From positions 250,001 to 314,000 of the forward strand of contig JAQGDQ010000155.1 in NCBI GenBank assembly GCA_030141605.1: a stretch of 64,000 bases of DNA, given 5' to 3'. The notes under the pieces are model-generated. The model saw only the letters and a list, made by a program, of their open reading frames with translations, was not told the origin of the DNA and searched no databases. Shown in pieces: positions 46,824-57,357 of this stretch (position 1 is its first letter; each line of letters begins with the position of its first letter). Made by a program: the position numbers and the translations under genes. The DNA comes from Tubiluchus corallicola (Eukaryota; Priapulida; Priapulimorpha; Priapulimorphida; Tubiluchidae).

Positions 46824-46875
46824 ATGAAATCCGTGTGGACACTGTTCTTACGGATTGCGTTTATCATATGTCACG
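46824..46875 (+). CDS. LRR GPI-anchored protein, exon 1 (signal peptide)
   Basis: ATG at 46824 begins MKSVWTLFLRIAFIICH, a positively charged N-terminus followed by a hydrophobic core: a secretory signal peptide continuing into exon 2 (VVICQ). The context ACCATGA is favourable. The exon ends at G46875 in phase 1, followed by GTAAGTAG, a consensus donor. Joining to exon 2 makes GTG (Val18) and keeps the frame. The exon is too short to be seen as an ORF. It is assigned by phase match, signal peptide logic and donor strength; alternative upstream exons are possible. Confidence 0.72.
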
Positions 46876-46974
46876 GTAAGTAGATTTGAATTATGTAAAT
46901 GTGGCACGTTAAAGGAAGAATCAACCATCGAATCGCACTTATTGCATTTTAATGTACAATTAAAAATATTCGAA

Positions 46975-48640
46975 TCACCACACAATATATGAGCATAGAA
47001 ATGTAAAAAAAATTTAAATATTTTTTATCTCCCGCCAAACGAACACTGCGGCATACTGCTGTGAAGGCAAGCTGTGATGAAGGTACGCGTTGAGAAATTT
47101 CTATAGTTCACTCAGAAGTTCAACCATTCTAGCATTTTATTTAACAGTGCTTATGTAAAAATTAGTCATTTGATCAATTATGCCCAAGATTAAGGTGCTT
47201 ACATAGCTTTGAACCACAGGATTGTACCGTAAAATCTGTATGTAATCAACATAAAATGTGTAAATGTAATTAATTTACAGATTTCTGTTGACTTTTGAAA
47301 ACGCACATAATCCTGCCAGCACGTAGTAGGTGACGGGTTGGTTACTTAGTTATATAGAGTTCGCTCTATGAGTTTAAAAAGGGTCATGGGTTTTGCTTTA
47401 ACTCGGAATTTGGTTGGTATCCGACTGGGTCTCCAGTTTGTCCTCTTCAAGCGTTAGTATTAAATTTAATCTGAATGAATTGATGGTTGTCACCGCCACC
47501 ACCAATTACATGGATATGGTGATTAATCGTATTTCAATTTACAATTAAAAATATTGAAATCACAATGCAAAATATGCGCATAGAATGCTTTGCTTAAAAA
47601 TGTAAAAGTAATTTAAATATTTTTTATCCTTCGCCAAACGAACGTCGTTGCCGGCATATTTGAATAGCAAATGACGTAAGCTGGTGTCTGCTGGGCAGCG
47701 TGAATGCTGTGAAGGCAAACTGTGATAAGGTACGTGTTGAGAAATTTCTACAGTTCACTCACAAGTTTAGTTCTTCCAACGTTGTATTTAACTGTGTTTA
47801 GGTAAAAATTAATCATTTGATCAATTTTGACCAAGATTAAAATGGTTACGTAGCTTTAACCCACAGGATTATACCGTAAAATTTGTAAGTAGTATTCATT
47901 AATTACGTAAATGTAATTAATTTACAGACTTTTTTGACTTTCAGATACACATGTAAACTTGCAAGCATACACTAGGTACCGGGTGGGTTACTTAGTTTAT
48001 AGAGTTCGCTCTATAAGTAAAAAAAGATTACTGAAAGAAAAGATGTTTCTTATCTCCCGCCAAACCAACGTTGACGGCGGCACATTTGAAAAAAAATTTA
48101 CGTATGCTTGGCAGCGTGACGGCACGGGTTTGGGAAATTCCAGCAGTTTGTTTAGAAGTTCCGTTACTCTGACGTTGTGTGTAACCGTGTTTATCTAGAA
48201 ATTAGTCATTCGATCAATTATGATCAAATTTAAAGTGGTTACATTGCTTTAATCTACAGGATTACACCTTAAAATGTGTAAGTAATTAACATATATTGTG
48301 TAGATAATTAACTTACATAATTTTGCTAAGTTTTAGATACGCATGAAAACTTGGCAGCACGTAGTAGGTATCGGGCTGGTTACTTAGTTTATAAAATTCG
48401 GTCTATAAGTTAAAGAAAGATTCCGAAGTACCTGGCGAGAAAGTGTTTATGTTGCACGGTAACCAGATGACACAATTTTTCGTCTAAAATGAGCGCGTCT
48501 AAGAGTGAAATAATCACAACTTACATTGATTTTACCAATTACACGAGATACTTATAACAATTTTATTGCTAATGCTTTCTAACAGTTTCCCCAAATATTA
48601 AAACAAGCGCATCTTCCCAAGAGCTTTTTAATTAAAACAA
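46975..48640 (+). repeat. family R2, three copies in tandem
   Basis: Copies start near ATCTCCCGCCAAACGAAC (about 47030), ATCCTTCGCCAAACGAACG (47625) and ATCTCCCGCCAAACCAACG (48052). Each holds GAGAAATTTCTA..AGTTCACTC-like, GATCAATTATGACCAA-like, TGTAATTAATTTACAGA and AGAGTTCGCTCTATAAGT words. Spacing of the GATCAATT word is about 656 and 395 bp, so copies differ by indels. The last extends to CACAATTTTTCGTCTAAAAT and beyond, as in the copy at 38 kb. The 79-codon frame at 47959-48198 spans a copy and is not a gene. Confidence 0.65.
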
Positions 48641-48738
48641 AACGAAAAAACAGGGAACATTGCCTTACACATCTATGTAAAAAAGTCAACAGGTAAAAAC
48701 GTCACAGAAAAAAACCACAGGAAAAAACAACTTAACCC

Positions 48739-48791
<53 letters not shown>

Positions 48792-49332
48792 GGCATCCTT
48801 CTGTCTCGGAAGACAATGGAGTGTGCGCTAAGAGAGTCAGTTATTAATCACTTTGATGGAGCTGCAGCGTCGACTGTGGCTGAGCAGTCCGAGCCTTGAA
48901 CGTCTCCAGGGCGCACGCCTGGGCAAGGTGTATGGAGATCCTGAGTTCCCCAGACAACAGGAACCCCCTCTGTTCCTCCCTGGTGTAGTCCAAAGGAAAG
49001 CTGAGCGATAAGTTTGGCACCAGGTTGGCTGCAGGAGCTGCCGGAGTCAGTGAGCATGCTGCACTGGTCCGCCTTCGGAGCTCCACTCCTGATTTGGAAG
49101 GTTTACTCCTCTACACATGGCCGTTGGGTCACTTGACCTCCTCTGCCCTCTAGCGGTTGGCTGCTTCTGCAGCTCCTCCGCCTAGTTTCGAGATACAGTG
49201 TGGGCATCCCGCAAGCCTACAGCACCTGGTATTCCTAGGCGGTCACCCATGCAAGTACTAACCAGGCTCTACGTTGCTTAACTTTGGTGATCAGACGAGA
49301 ACCGGTGTTTTCAACGTGATATGGCCGTAGAC
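48739..49332 (-). mobile_element. 5S rRNA-headed SINE (SINE3 type), about 594 bp
   Basis: On the minus strand it has three parts: a complete 5S rRNA-like head (49332 down to 49214), a body of about 420 bp (from TGCGGGATGCCCACACTG to TCTTCCGAGACAGAAGGATG) and an (AAC)n tail (48791-48739). The 5S head supplies an internal pol III promoter. The body is GC-rich compared with its surroundings and shows no RT-related coding; it is moved by a LINE partner in trans. The host words AACTTAACCC and AACTCTAACCC at the two edges look like a diverged target-site duplication. The 80-codon frame in the body is not considered a gene. Confidence 0.82.
49214..49332 (-). rRNA. 5S rRNA sequence forming the SINE head
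   Basis: 119 bp beginning GTCTACGGCCATATCACG and containing CCGGTTCTCGTCTGATCACC, AAGTTAAGCAACGTAGAGCC, GGTTAGTACTTGCATGGGTG and ACCAGGTGCTGTAGGCTT. All the pol III internal control region words (box A, intermediate element, box C) are recognisable. No run of T follows the 3' end, so it reads through into the SINE body instead of terminating: hence a SINE head rather than an independent 5S gene. A few changes from typical animal 5S (CATATCAC for CATACCAC) support this. Confidence 0.8.
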
Positions 49333-49539
49333 AACTCTAACCCTAACCCTAACCTTAAACTAACCCTTGACCCTGTTCCAAGCCAAATTAAGCTAGCCAC
49401 CTTTTCCTAGCTAAAACAGTGACTTTTTTCGGTGGCGTTTCTTGTGACTTTATTACAGGACATCGCAAAAATACTCCCACAAATCAAAATGTAATGATCT
49501 TACCTGTTTGAAATTCAGATATGAATTATGAATTACCAA

Positions 49540-50079
49540 TTTATTCCACAGCAACTCAAACATACATATAAATTGATATAACACTGAAAAAAATAAACTA
49601 TGCGAATTACTGTGAGGAGAAGGAAGGAGCATTGGGCTTTCGAGTCCTCCTCCAGATAAGTGAAACAATTGACAATTAACATTACATTTTCATCAGTTAT
49701 AGCGTACATTAGAACAAAATAAGTTTTGTTAGTAACTTAAGATCAGGATGAGTAAAATTGTGAGTTAATTATACCGTTGTAGTAGGTAATTCTTTGATGC
49801 TTTTTTAAATTGATAAAGATTAAGAGTTTTCATTTCACGCGGAATTGATGACCATATTTTAATAGCATTATGTTTTGATGACCGTTTCATTATATTTGTT
49901 TTTGGAAGGGGGAGTACATAGTTTTCGACTGAATATCTTGTGTAATGATCTTGTTGATTTGAAACTGGACTAAAGTATGACTGAAAAGCTGGTGGAAGTA
50001 GTGAATTATGATACTGATACATGAAATGAAGACAATACATGTCATATATTCCTTTCACTTTAAGAGTTTTAACAGACAA
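49540..50079 (-). mobile_element. LINE relic, family D-like (C-terminus and 3' UTR)
   Basis: The minus-strand frame (stop at 49765) contains YDMYCLHFMYQYHNSLLP, DHYTRYSVENYVLPLPKT, SKHNAIKIWSSIPREMKT and NLYQFKKASKNYLLQRYN, a non-LTR C-terminal domain related to the one at 35.6 kb (QFKKxxKxxLL). The 3' UTR has TCTGGAGGAGGACTCGAAAG and TCCTCCTTC-like words in the same place as family D. The upstream (5') end breaks near 50080. Confidence 0.78.
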
Positions 50080-50359
50080 ATAAATTATATTTGTCTTACT
50101 TTATATATATAGTCTTACATATCTTACTTTATGACTGATTAAATAGTTACCTGTCTTACCTGTACAAAATTCAAAGATGCAAGTGCCGTTTGAATCAGCG
50201 GTTGCTACAAAAAAGTACAAGCTATAGTCCGCCTACAATTTGCTACCGAACCTCAGTCTTTAATCAGATACCCGTTCTGTTAAATCATAAAGCTTCGTTT
50301 ACACACACGAAACGTCAACAGTTTGATGATTTAAAACTTCAAGCATTATTGGTCGGTTC

Positions 50360-50473
50360 TTTTGCCAAGGTAACGGAATGTCTCCCAGTCGTTTGGCTTA
50401 GTTATGCATTTTCAAGATGTGGCACTCGAACCGAGGCCTCCTCCAATCACTCTTGTTCAAAACGACCAGGAGT

Positions 50474-50475
<2 letters not shown>
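50360..50475 (-). other. possible tRNA-derived SINE fragment
   Basis: On the minus strand CTCGGTTCGAGTGCCACATC carries a good pol III B box. A (TA)n tract lies directly upstream. No full tRNA fold was found by eye, so support is weak. Confidence 0.28.

Positions 50476-50523
<48 letters not shown>
50476..50523. repeat. (TA)n microsatellite
   Basis: 24 dinucleotide units. Unlike the other (TA)n tracts in the window, no LINE 3' end follows directly; GCACATAGCGTGCCCACAGC does. Confidence 0.95.
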
Positions 50524-50527
<4 letters not shown>

Positions 50528-50693
50528 CAGTATAGCACATAGCGTGCCCACAGCAAGCCTGTGAAAAGGCTAATTGCCTCTGTCACTTTCAATGCCTCAT
50601 TTTCAAGAATTATCCTTTTTCAGTGGCTCTTAAGCATTTGACATTGAACAGTTCTCTCGAGTGCTAGGCCCAGGCTTGCAGGAATTTTAAACC

Positions 50694-50826
50694 GTAGTAG
50701 TAGTAGTAGTAAAATCTTTATTTGCCATTTTAAAACATTGACCATCATATTAAAAGACAGACAATCAGTGTTAGTTCATATAAAAAACATACACTGTTAT
50801 GGGCAAATGCGTCTGGTGCAAGCTAA
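50694..50826 (-). mobile_element. LINE family B, 3'-UTR-only insertion with (TAC)n tail
   Basis: TAAAATCTTTATTTGCCATT, ACAATCAGTGTTAGTT and GGGCAAATGCGTCTGGTGCA match the family B 3' UTR at 22.1 and 30.35 kb. The adjoining simple repeat is (GTA)n, not (TA)n. It directly abuts the 3' end of the family C LINE. Confidence 0.75.
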
Positions 50827-52418
50827 ACTATATTGATTGATTGAATATCTTTATTGACATATGATAATAACAATGTAATAATTCATGTGTTAATTAATAC
50901 TGTAAAATGTTATTAAAGCTGTTTCCAGCCCACTTGGGCTTAAAAGTGCAACTAGAAATTCAAAAAATAAAACATAAACTAGTTTAGTAAGGTCTAGGAA
51001 AAATGAAATTATGATTTGAGTAAGTATCATCGTGTTCGTATGTCGGATGTTCAAAACGAGTCATTAAATGTTTTTTCAATTTAGACTTGAATATTGATAA
51101 AGGGCTGCTGTGTTTTAGTGATCTCGGTAATGAATTCCAAAGTTGTATTGCTTGCTTAGTAATGGAATAGTAATAATTAAATGCCACGTTGACATTCTTT
51201 TTGTCTTTTTCTAAGTACTGTTTTGCAATGCTGATATTCTTGTGAGCCAGATAAATAGTCGTGTCGTCTGCATATTGCGTAATACTTGAATGTTGTAGAA
51301 CGTTAGAAATATTGTTGATGTAAAGGATAAACAGTAGGGGTCCCAACAGTGTGCCCTGCGGGACACCTCGTTGAAGGTTAGCCCAATCTGAGAATGTTGT
51401 AGAGTTTATTTTAACCCGCTGCTTTCTATTTTGTAGGTAATCATTAATTAATTTTAAAGCTGATTGTTCAAATCCAAGTTCTTTCAAATTATCTAATAAT
51501 AGTGTGTGATTTAAACTGTCGAAAGCTTTACTTAAATCTAGAAAAGCTGCTGCCACATATTTGTTTTTAACAAGATTATCTCGCCAGTTTTCAGTTACGT
51601 TTATTATAGCATCGACAGTTGAATGTTTTTTTCTAAATCCGAATTGATGTTTCGATAAGAGATCATTTTGATTGACATATGTAATAATTTGATCATAGAT
51701 TACTCTTTCCCAAATTTTACTCATACAATGAACTATTGATACTGGTCTGTAATTTATTGGTTCATCTTTAGCATTTTTTTGTGGATTGGTGTAATTTAGC
51801 TGTTTTGCATTGATCAGGAAATTTGCCACGCATTATTATTTGGTTAGTGATATAGGTTATATGTGGAGCAATTAAATGCATACTGTCCTTTGGAATTTTT
51901 ATTGGTATGTCAGATGTGCTACTACCTTTATTGGCATCTAAATTATTTATTATTTTTAAAATATCAGCAAAAGTAACACTGGAAAATGAAAATTGGTTAT
52001 TTGCAGGTCCTACAGTTTTTAGTTTGTCTTTTATGGTATCAATATAATCAGTCTGCAAATTAAAGTTTCCGAGGTTAACAAACGTCTCATTTAACAAATT
52101 TGCAATATCTTTGGGTTTATTGTGGTATATTATTGTGGTATAGTTGATTTTAAGTTCATTTAACCTATTTTGTTTATTTTTATGTTTATTTATAACATTG
52201 TTGATCACTGTCCATTTTTGTTTCGTAGTGGAGGCACTACTGCATTGTTTTTGAATATATCTGTTTTTTAGAATTTTATTAAGGTTGTTGAATTTGTTTC
52301 TAGCTTTCTTGTACTTTATGTGGTCATTTTTAGATTTAGTGTTAAGCCATATGTTATATAAGTTATTTTTATTATTTCTTAAATCATTAAGTTCAATTTG
52401 TCCAATTACTTTCACAAT
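50827..52418 (-). mobile_element. LINE family C with reverse transcriptase domain (defective)
   Basis: This is the best-preserved retroelement here. On the minus strand the first frame (52415-51768) holds the pre-RT and RT finger region (GKFPDQCKTAKLHQ at its end). A frameshift near 51780-51830 moves to the second frame (to 50984), with NYRPVSIVHCMSKIWERVIY, HQFGFRKKHSTVDAI, AAFLDLSKAFDSLNH (RT motif A), RGVPQGTLLGPLLF and TQYADDTTIYLA (catalytic YADD). After KQYLEKDKKNVNVAF the thumb region is deleted, joining directly to KQAIQLWNSLPRSLKHSS and the terminus NHNFIFPRPY. The endonuclease domain is missing. The 3' tail is AATCAATCAAT-like. The domain order fits jockey/CR1-like non-LTR elements. 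The frameshift and deletion mean it is inactive. Confidence 0.88.
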
Positions 52419-52478
52419 TAAGCTTTGTGACTGCTAACCTTTTTGTTGTTACTGAAATTAATTTGTTTTTTCTTGCAG

Positions 52479-53030
52479 TGGTTATATGTCAAAAGTCTTC
52501 TTGTGTGGTAAAGGAAAATCAGCAATACTGTGTAGATACCCAGAAATTTGTGGATGGAGACATCAAGGTTTGCGTAATCGAATGTGGCACGAATACAACT
52601 CTTACACTGGAAATACTTCAACATATAGAAAATTACACTAGACAGTGGTTTATCGAAGAAATTCGATTCTTCAACTATGAAGACGACGTTCTGCCCCATG
52701 AGTTCTTGAAAAACCTCTCGATGCATAACCTGCTATTTGCTAATACAAACATCAGCAGAATCTGGAAATTTGATCTGGCTGCAAAATGCATGCGTCTGCA
52801 CCTGTTAGATAATCCCAATTTAAGCAGCATTCATGAAGGAGCGTTTAATCGTAAAACAGTCAAAGTTATAGTTATTCAGAACAGTCAAAATTTAAAAGAA
52901 CTTGACTTGGATCTTTCTGCGGCAGTGAACTTGGAGACACTGGCGATTATAGGAACCTCAATTAGAACGCTGGCAAAACCACGTCTCCCGCCACATTTCT
53001 TTACACGATACCTTGAGATAAGGCTGTTGG
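52479..53030 (+). CDS. LRR GPI-anchored protein, exon 2 (LRR ectodomain)
   Basis: It encodes residues 18-202. After the signal peptide end (VVICQ) a Cys-bearing N-terminal part follows (KSSCVVKENQQYCVDTQ, then VCVIECGTNTTLTLEIL), which may act as an N-cap but is not a textbook LRRNT. From about residue 75 degenerate leucine-rich repeats begin: FLKNLSMHNLLFANTNISRI, RLHLLDNPNLSSIHEGAF, VIVIQNSQNLKELDLDL, NLETLAIIGTSIRTL and YLEIRLLE. Several N-glycosylation sequons (NTT, NYT, NLS, NIS) fit an extracellular protein. The acceptor is TTTTTTCTTGCAG (ending 52478); the donor is GTAATA (53031). Phases are 1 and 1. A LINE ends only about 60 bp upstream of the acceptor. The role is unknown; such proteins usually act in adhesion, recognition or signalling. 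Confidence 0.85.
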
Positions 53031-53084
53031 GTAATATATACTATCTGCATCTTAGAAATTTTCTTTTGGTTATACATTGAAAGA

Positions 53085-53440
53085 CTTACGTAATTGGAAA
53101 AGAAAATTATTAATAATTTAACACATTCGTGCTAACTTTGGCACTGCATTACCATCCCTGTGTCCACCACTGATCTGCTAAAAAGCACATTATTGATCTT
53201 TGAAGGCAATACAAAGGGTTTGCCAACTTCGCCCAATCTTATCTAAACTTGTTTCAAACGACATAACGTTAAAATGACTGCGCTTAGCGGTCACGGAAGT
53301 TTAAATATACAAGTTTTATACAGCGTTACTGCCAATGAATATGCAATAAGACAACATGTAAGTGATGTAAAATTTCAAAACGATTTTCTCAAGTTTTACT
53401 TATGAAGAGTGTTTTCTTGCCTTTTAACCATTTATATGTA
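53085..53440 (+). repeat. dispersed repeat family R1, plus copy
   Basis: TACGTAATTGGAAAAGAAAA, CCACCACTGATCTGCTAAAA, AAGCACATTATTGATCTTTG, AAAATGACTGCGCTTAGCGG, TTATACAGCGTTACTGCC and TTTTACTTATGAAGAGTG appear in R1 order. It begins about 50 bp after the exon 2 donor. Confidence 0.65.
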
Positions 53441-53793
53441 AATGCACTGAAGTCTAGTGACACTAGTGTGAACTTTAGTTAAAGAATAAAACACTTATTC
53501 GAGGGATGAAAAAGGAATGACAACTTAATGAGTATTTAAATACTTTCCAACATGGAAAATTTAGGTAAACAGAAAATAACAGTTATTAAGCCAGGTAAGA
53601 TTGAGAACATGTACAAAGTTTGTCATCAGCTCTTCCACGAGGACTTCATCCCGTCACCATCCATGATCCGCCAGCGATAACGTCACTGAACTGTGACGTT
53701 TCCTGGTCACTGGGTATACCTGTATGAGAACAGAACAGTATAGCATTTGTCTTTCTAGAATGGTAACGAGGATAATCAGCTTCACTGCCACAG

Positions 53794-53886
53794 CAGGTAC
53801 GTATCAACAGCAGAAGGTAAGTATTATCATCACCAGCAACAGGTAAGTATCTTCAATAACATGCGCCATTGATAAATGGTAAGCAT
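53794..53886 (+). repeat. four splice-donor-like words before the minisatellite
   Basis: CAGGTACGT (53794), AAGGTAAGT (53814), CAGGTAAGTAT (53840) and ATGGTAAGC (53876) occur within 93 bp, each preceded by CAGCA/CAACA-like sequence that foreshadows the 36-bp unit. They look like diverged or ancestral units of the adjoining array. Confidence 0.55.
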
Positions 53887-53888
53887 CG

Positions 53889-55150
53889 TCAGCAATGGAT
53901 ACCATCAGCAACAGCTAAGTATAATCCGCAACGGATGCCATTGACAACAGCTAAGTATAATCAGCAATGGGTACCATCAGCAACAGCTAAGTATAATCAA
54001 CAACGGGTACCATCGGCAACAGCTAAGTATAATCAACAATGGATACCATCGACAACAGCTAAGTATAATCAGCAATGGATACCATCGGCAACAGCTAAGT
54101 GTAATCAGCAATGGATACCATCGGCAATAGCTAAGTATAATCAGCAATGGATACTATTGACGACAGCTAAGTATAATCAGCAACGGATACCATCGGCAAC
54201 AGCTAAGTATAATCAGCAATGGATACCATCGGCAACAGCTAAGTATAATCAACAATGGATACCATCGACAACAGCTAAGTATAATCATCAATGGATACCA
54301 TCGACAACAGCCAAGTATAATCAACAATGGATACCATCGACAACAGCTAAGTATAATCAGCAATGGATACCATCAGCAACAGCTAAGTATAATCAGCAAT
54401 GGATACCATCAGCAACAGCTAAGTATAATCATCAACCGATACCATTGACAACAGCTAAGTATAATCAGCAATGGATACCATCAGCAACAGCTAAGTATAA
54501 TCAGCAATGGATACCATCAGCAACAGCTAAGTATAATCAGCAATGGGTACCATCGGCAACAGCTAAGTATAATCATCAATGGATACCATCGACAACAGCC
54601 AAGTATAATCAACAATGGATACCATCGACAACAGCTAAGTATAATCAGCAATGGATACCATCAGCAACAGCTAAGTATAATCAGCAATGGATACCATCAG
54701 CAACAGCTAAGTATAATCATCAACCGATACCATTGACAACAGCTAAGTATAATCAGCAATGGATACCATCAGCAACAGCTAAGTATAATCAGCAATGGAT
54801 ACCATCAGCAATAGCTAAGTATAATCATCAATCGATACCATCGACAACAGCTAAGTATAATCAGCAATGGATTCCATCAGCAACAGCTAAGGATAATCAG
54901 CAATGGGTACCATCGGCAACAGCTAAGTATAATCATCAACCGATACCATTGACAACAGCTAAGTATAATCAGCAATGGGTACCATTGACAACAGCAAAGT
55001 ATAATCAGCAATGGGTACCATTGACAACAGCAAAGTATAATCAGCAATGGGTACCATTGACAACATCTAAGTTTAATCAACAACGGATACCATCGACAGC
55101 ACCTAAGTATAATCAGCAACGGACACAATTGATAACAGCCAAGTATAATC
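53889..55150. repeat. 36-bp minisatellite, about 35 units, in LRR intron 2
   Basis: The consensus begins AGCTAAGTATAATCAGCAAT and continues GGATACCATCGGCAAC. 36 bp equals 12 codons, so one frame stays open for 485 codons (53869-55326) as KYNQQWIPSATA repeats. The minus strand is also open in places. Variants include CAACAATGG, CATCAATGG, CAGCAACGG, CCATTGACA and GCCAAG. It sits within an intron and has no recognisable domain, so coding is doubtful. Confidence 0.95.
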
Positions 55151-55479
55151 ATGAGGGTAGTGATGGTAGTACTGCTTGCTTCACAGCCCAGCACAGTGGT
55201 GTGTTTGGCTGTTTTGTGCATGTGGGCACTGCTAGTGTCTGCTGCAAGGTAGAGAAAGTAATGTCGCTCACACAGTTTCTTATCAGTTGTCACGTGCTTA
55301 AAAACTGTGTGCTGGCATGTTCTTGACCTACGGTAATTTATGCTATTTGCAAGCAAAAAAAAATTTTAGAATTTTATCAAGTTTATGTTTAAATTTTTGC
55401 ATGTTTGTTTGTTTATAATTACAATTACAAATGAAATATGTTTGTTTACTATTAAAACAATGGCTAAATATTGTCTGAA

Positions 55480-55780
55480 GCAGCACAATCACTAAATTTA
55501 ACTACGGGATGCCAATGTTCCCAGTACATGCCTGAACTGCTTTCTTTACGTCATTCATCTTACAGGCTAAGATCCAACGAAAGGCCTTTACTGTACCAAC
55601 CCGTGTATAAATTTAGCATGGCTAGGAACTGTTCTTTTAGGTTTAGTGGCCACAGTCTCTGGAATGCCCTTCCAATATGAAATCAGGTCTTGCGAAAATG
55701 TTGAAAAGTTTAGACACCTTTATTTAGAATCACTTATTCATGCAAACGTACAACTGAATATTTTTTGGTGTCTGAAGTTT
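55480..55780 (+). mobile_element. LINE relic, family G (C-terminal part)
   Basis: The plus strand reads CSQYMPELLSLRHSSYRLRS, NERPLLYQPVYKFSMARN then CSFRFSGHSLWNALP, the classic block (LP.YI.ELL...P.R.LRS....L..P......+.FS...P.LWN.LP) before the end of non-LTR polyproteins. A frameshift at about 55676 moves on to CENVEKFRHLYLESLIHA. Dead copy. Confidence 0.78.
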
Positions 55781-57357
55781 CTTATTAGTGTGATTGAAAT
55801 ACGCAATTTTCTTGCAATTCTTATATTTTAAAACACAGTCTGGCCTAGTGTCAACAGCTTGTTTCTTAATGACCTCATAAATCATCTTGTAACACAATAA
55901 GTTTTTAGATATCTCTTAAAAAGATTTATAAAAAAAGCAACTCAACTTTATTAAAATTTTCACATTAAAAAGGTTAAATCATGCCAAACATTTTGAAATG
56001 CTGCTGCTGTCATCATCAGTGGACAATTTACAAACATACAACCAGTTTATATAGGTAGAGACTAATGCACTAATTAAGTAGTTAACAGAAGCCAGATAGA
56101 AAATGAATTAGCAGACCAGTAAAGAAATTGATGCAGCAACTTTAGCAATAATGTGTGTGTGTATTTACAAAAGCCAAATATGTAATGATTAATTTTGTAA
56201 ATACATAATCTATGGTCTGGCCTGCTTATTCATTACCTACTTGGCTTCTGTTAAGTAATTAGTTAGTGTAAATAGGCTCTGCCTATATAAGTATGTTTGG
56301 AAATATGAGTTTTGTACATTAAGAGAAGGCTTATTATGGTACATAGATAAATTTTCATTTATTAGAAAGTCAAAGTTGTTTGTAGCTCTGTTCACAATGC
56401 TGAAATTATTAAAATCATCTTTGAGGCACAAATATGTCCATTAATGCTGGACTGAGGAGAATTTTTTATTTTTTGCCAGTTCCAGACGAAATACTCAAAT
56501 GTTCACATATTATTTTTTAAAGTGCTTGGATGTTACATCATAATTGGCTGTGCCTATATAAACTGATGATGCCAGCAGCAGCATTACCACTGATGATGAC
56601 AGCAGCAGCCTGTCGAAACCTTTGGCATGATTTTAACTTTTCAATGTAAATGTTTTAATAATATTTTGCAGTTTTTAGCTAGAATAACCTTTTCTTGTTA
56701 TATTTTATTTGAATTTTTACTAAACTTCATTTTGTGAAATCTTGTATTATTTAACTGTTTTAAATCGTTTTAAATTTTGGTATTACTTTTATGAGTGACG
56801 GAACGCCTAATTAGCTTATTATTGATATTATTTTAGTAAGTCTCATTTAGCATAACTCGGGGAAACCTGAGTAACGAGCTCTCACTGCGCAGACGTTAGA
56901 GAATTAATAGATTTTAGTTGTTATGCAGAATCTGCGAAGTTGTCATATCGGGTTTCATGACACTTTTTCATCAATGCATATAGACCTATTGCGCAACCAT
57001 AGGTTTAACCCGATAGCTTAATGCAGTCTTGTACCTAATATGCCTTCTGATCTACGTTATTCAATGAAATGTTGGTTTTTTTAATAACTGATTTTTAGTT
57101 TCACATGCCTTCTTGGCTATTCACCCGCATTGTTCTATACGAATTCACGAACCTCTATGAGAGCAGGAACAATCAGTTATATTTCATTCTATGTATTTTT
57201 TCTGCACAGCGTTCAAGTACATATTTATATGGATTTTACGCTATACACAACATAAATAAACTTAAATTTAACTTTAACACTGTGGCTCGTCAGTCTGTAA
57301 GCCAGCACGATTTGCAAAAAAGGCAATCTTGTTTTGTCGCTGCATTCAGTATCTTAA

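Larger units (their letters stand above)
48698..49455. mobile_element. fold-back element hosting the 5S SINE
   Basis: The left arm GTCACAGAAAAAAACCACAG and the right arm (reverse complement) GTCACAAGAAACGCCACCGA are similar. Inside lie AACTTAACCC on the left and AACTCTAACCCTAACCCTAA on the right, where the SINE has split the element. The design resembles the element at 14.26-14.39 kb, which has AGTCACA arms and TTAGGG words. Confidence 0.45.
46876..52478 (+). other. LRR gene intron 1 (5.6 kb)
   Basis: Bounded by GTAAGT and TTTTTTCTTGCAG. It contains three R2 copies, the 5S-headed SINE in its fold-back host, LINE D, LINE B and LINE C insertions and a (TA)n tract. All three LINEs are antisense to the gene. 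No further LRR exon was recognised in it. Confidence 0.75.

Noticed and set aside
48844-49086. 80-codon frame in the SINE body
   Set aside because: It runs across the untranslated body of a pol III retroelement and has no known domain.
53869-55150. The 36-bp array as a CRISPR array
   Set aside because: Units are directly adjacent without unique spacers, and the context is eukaryotic.
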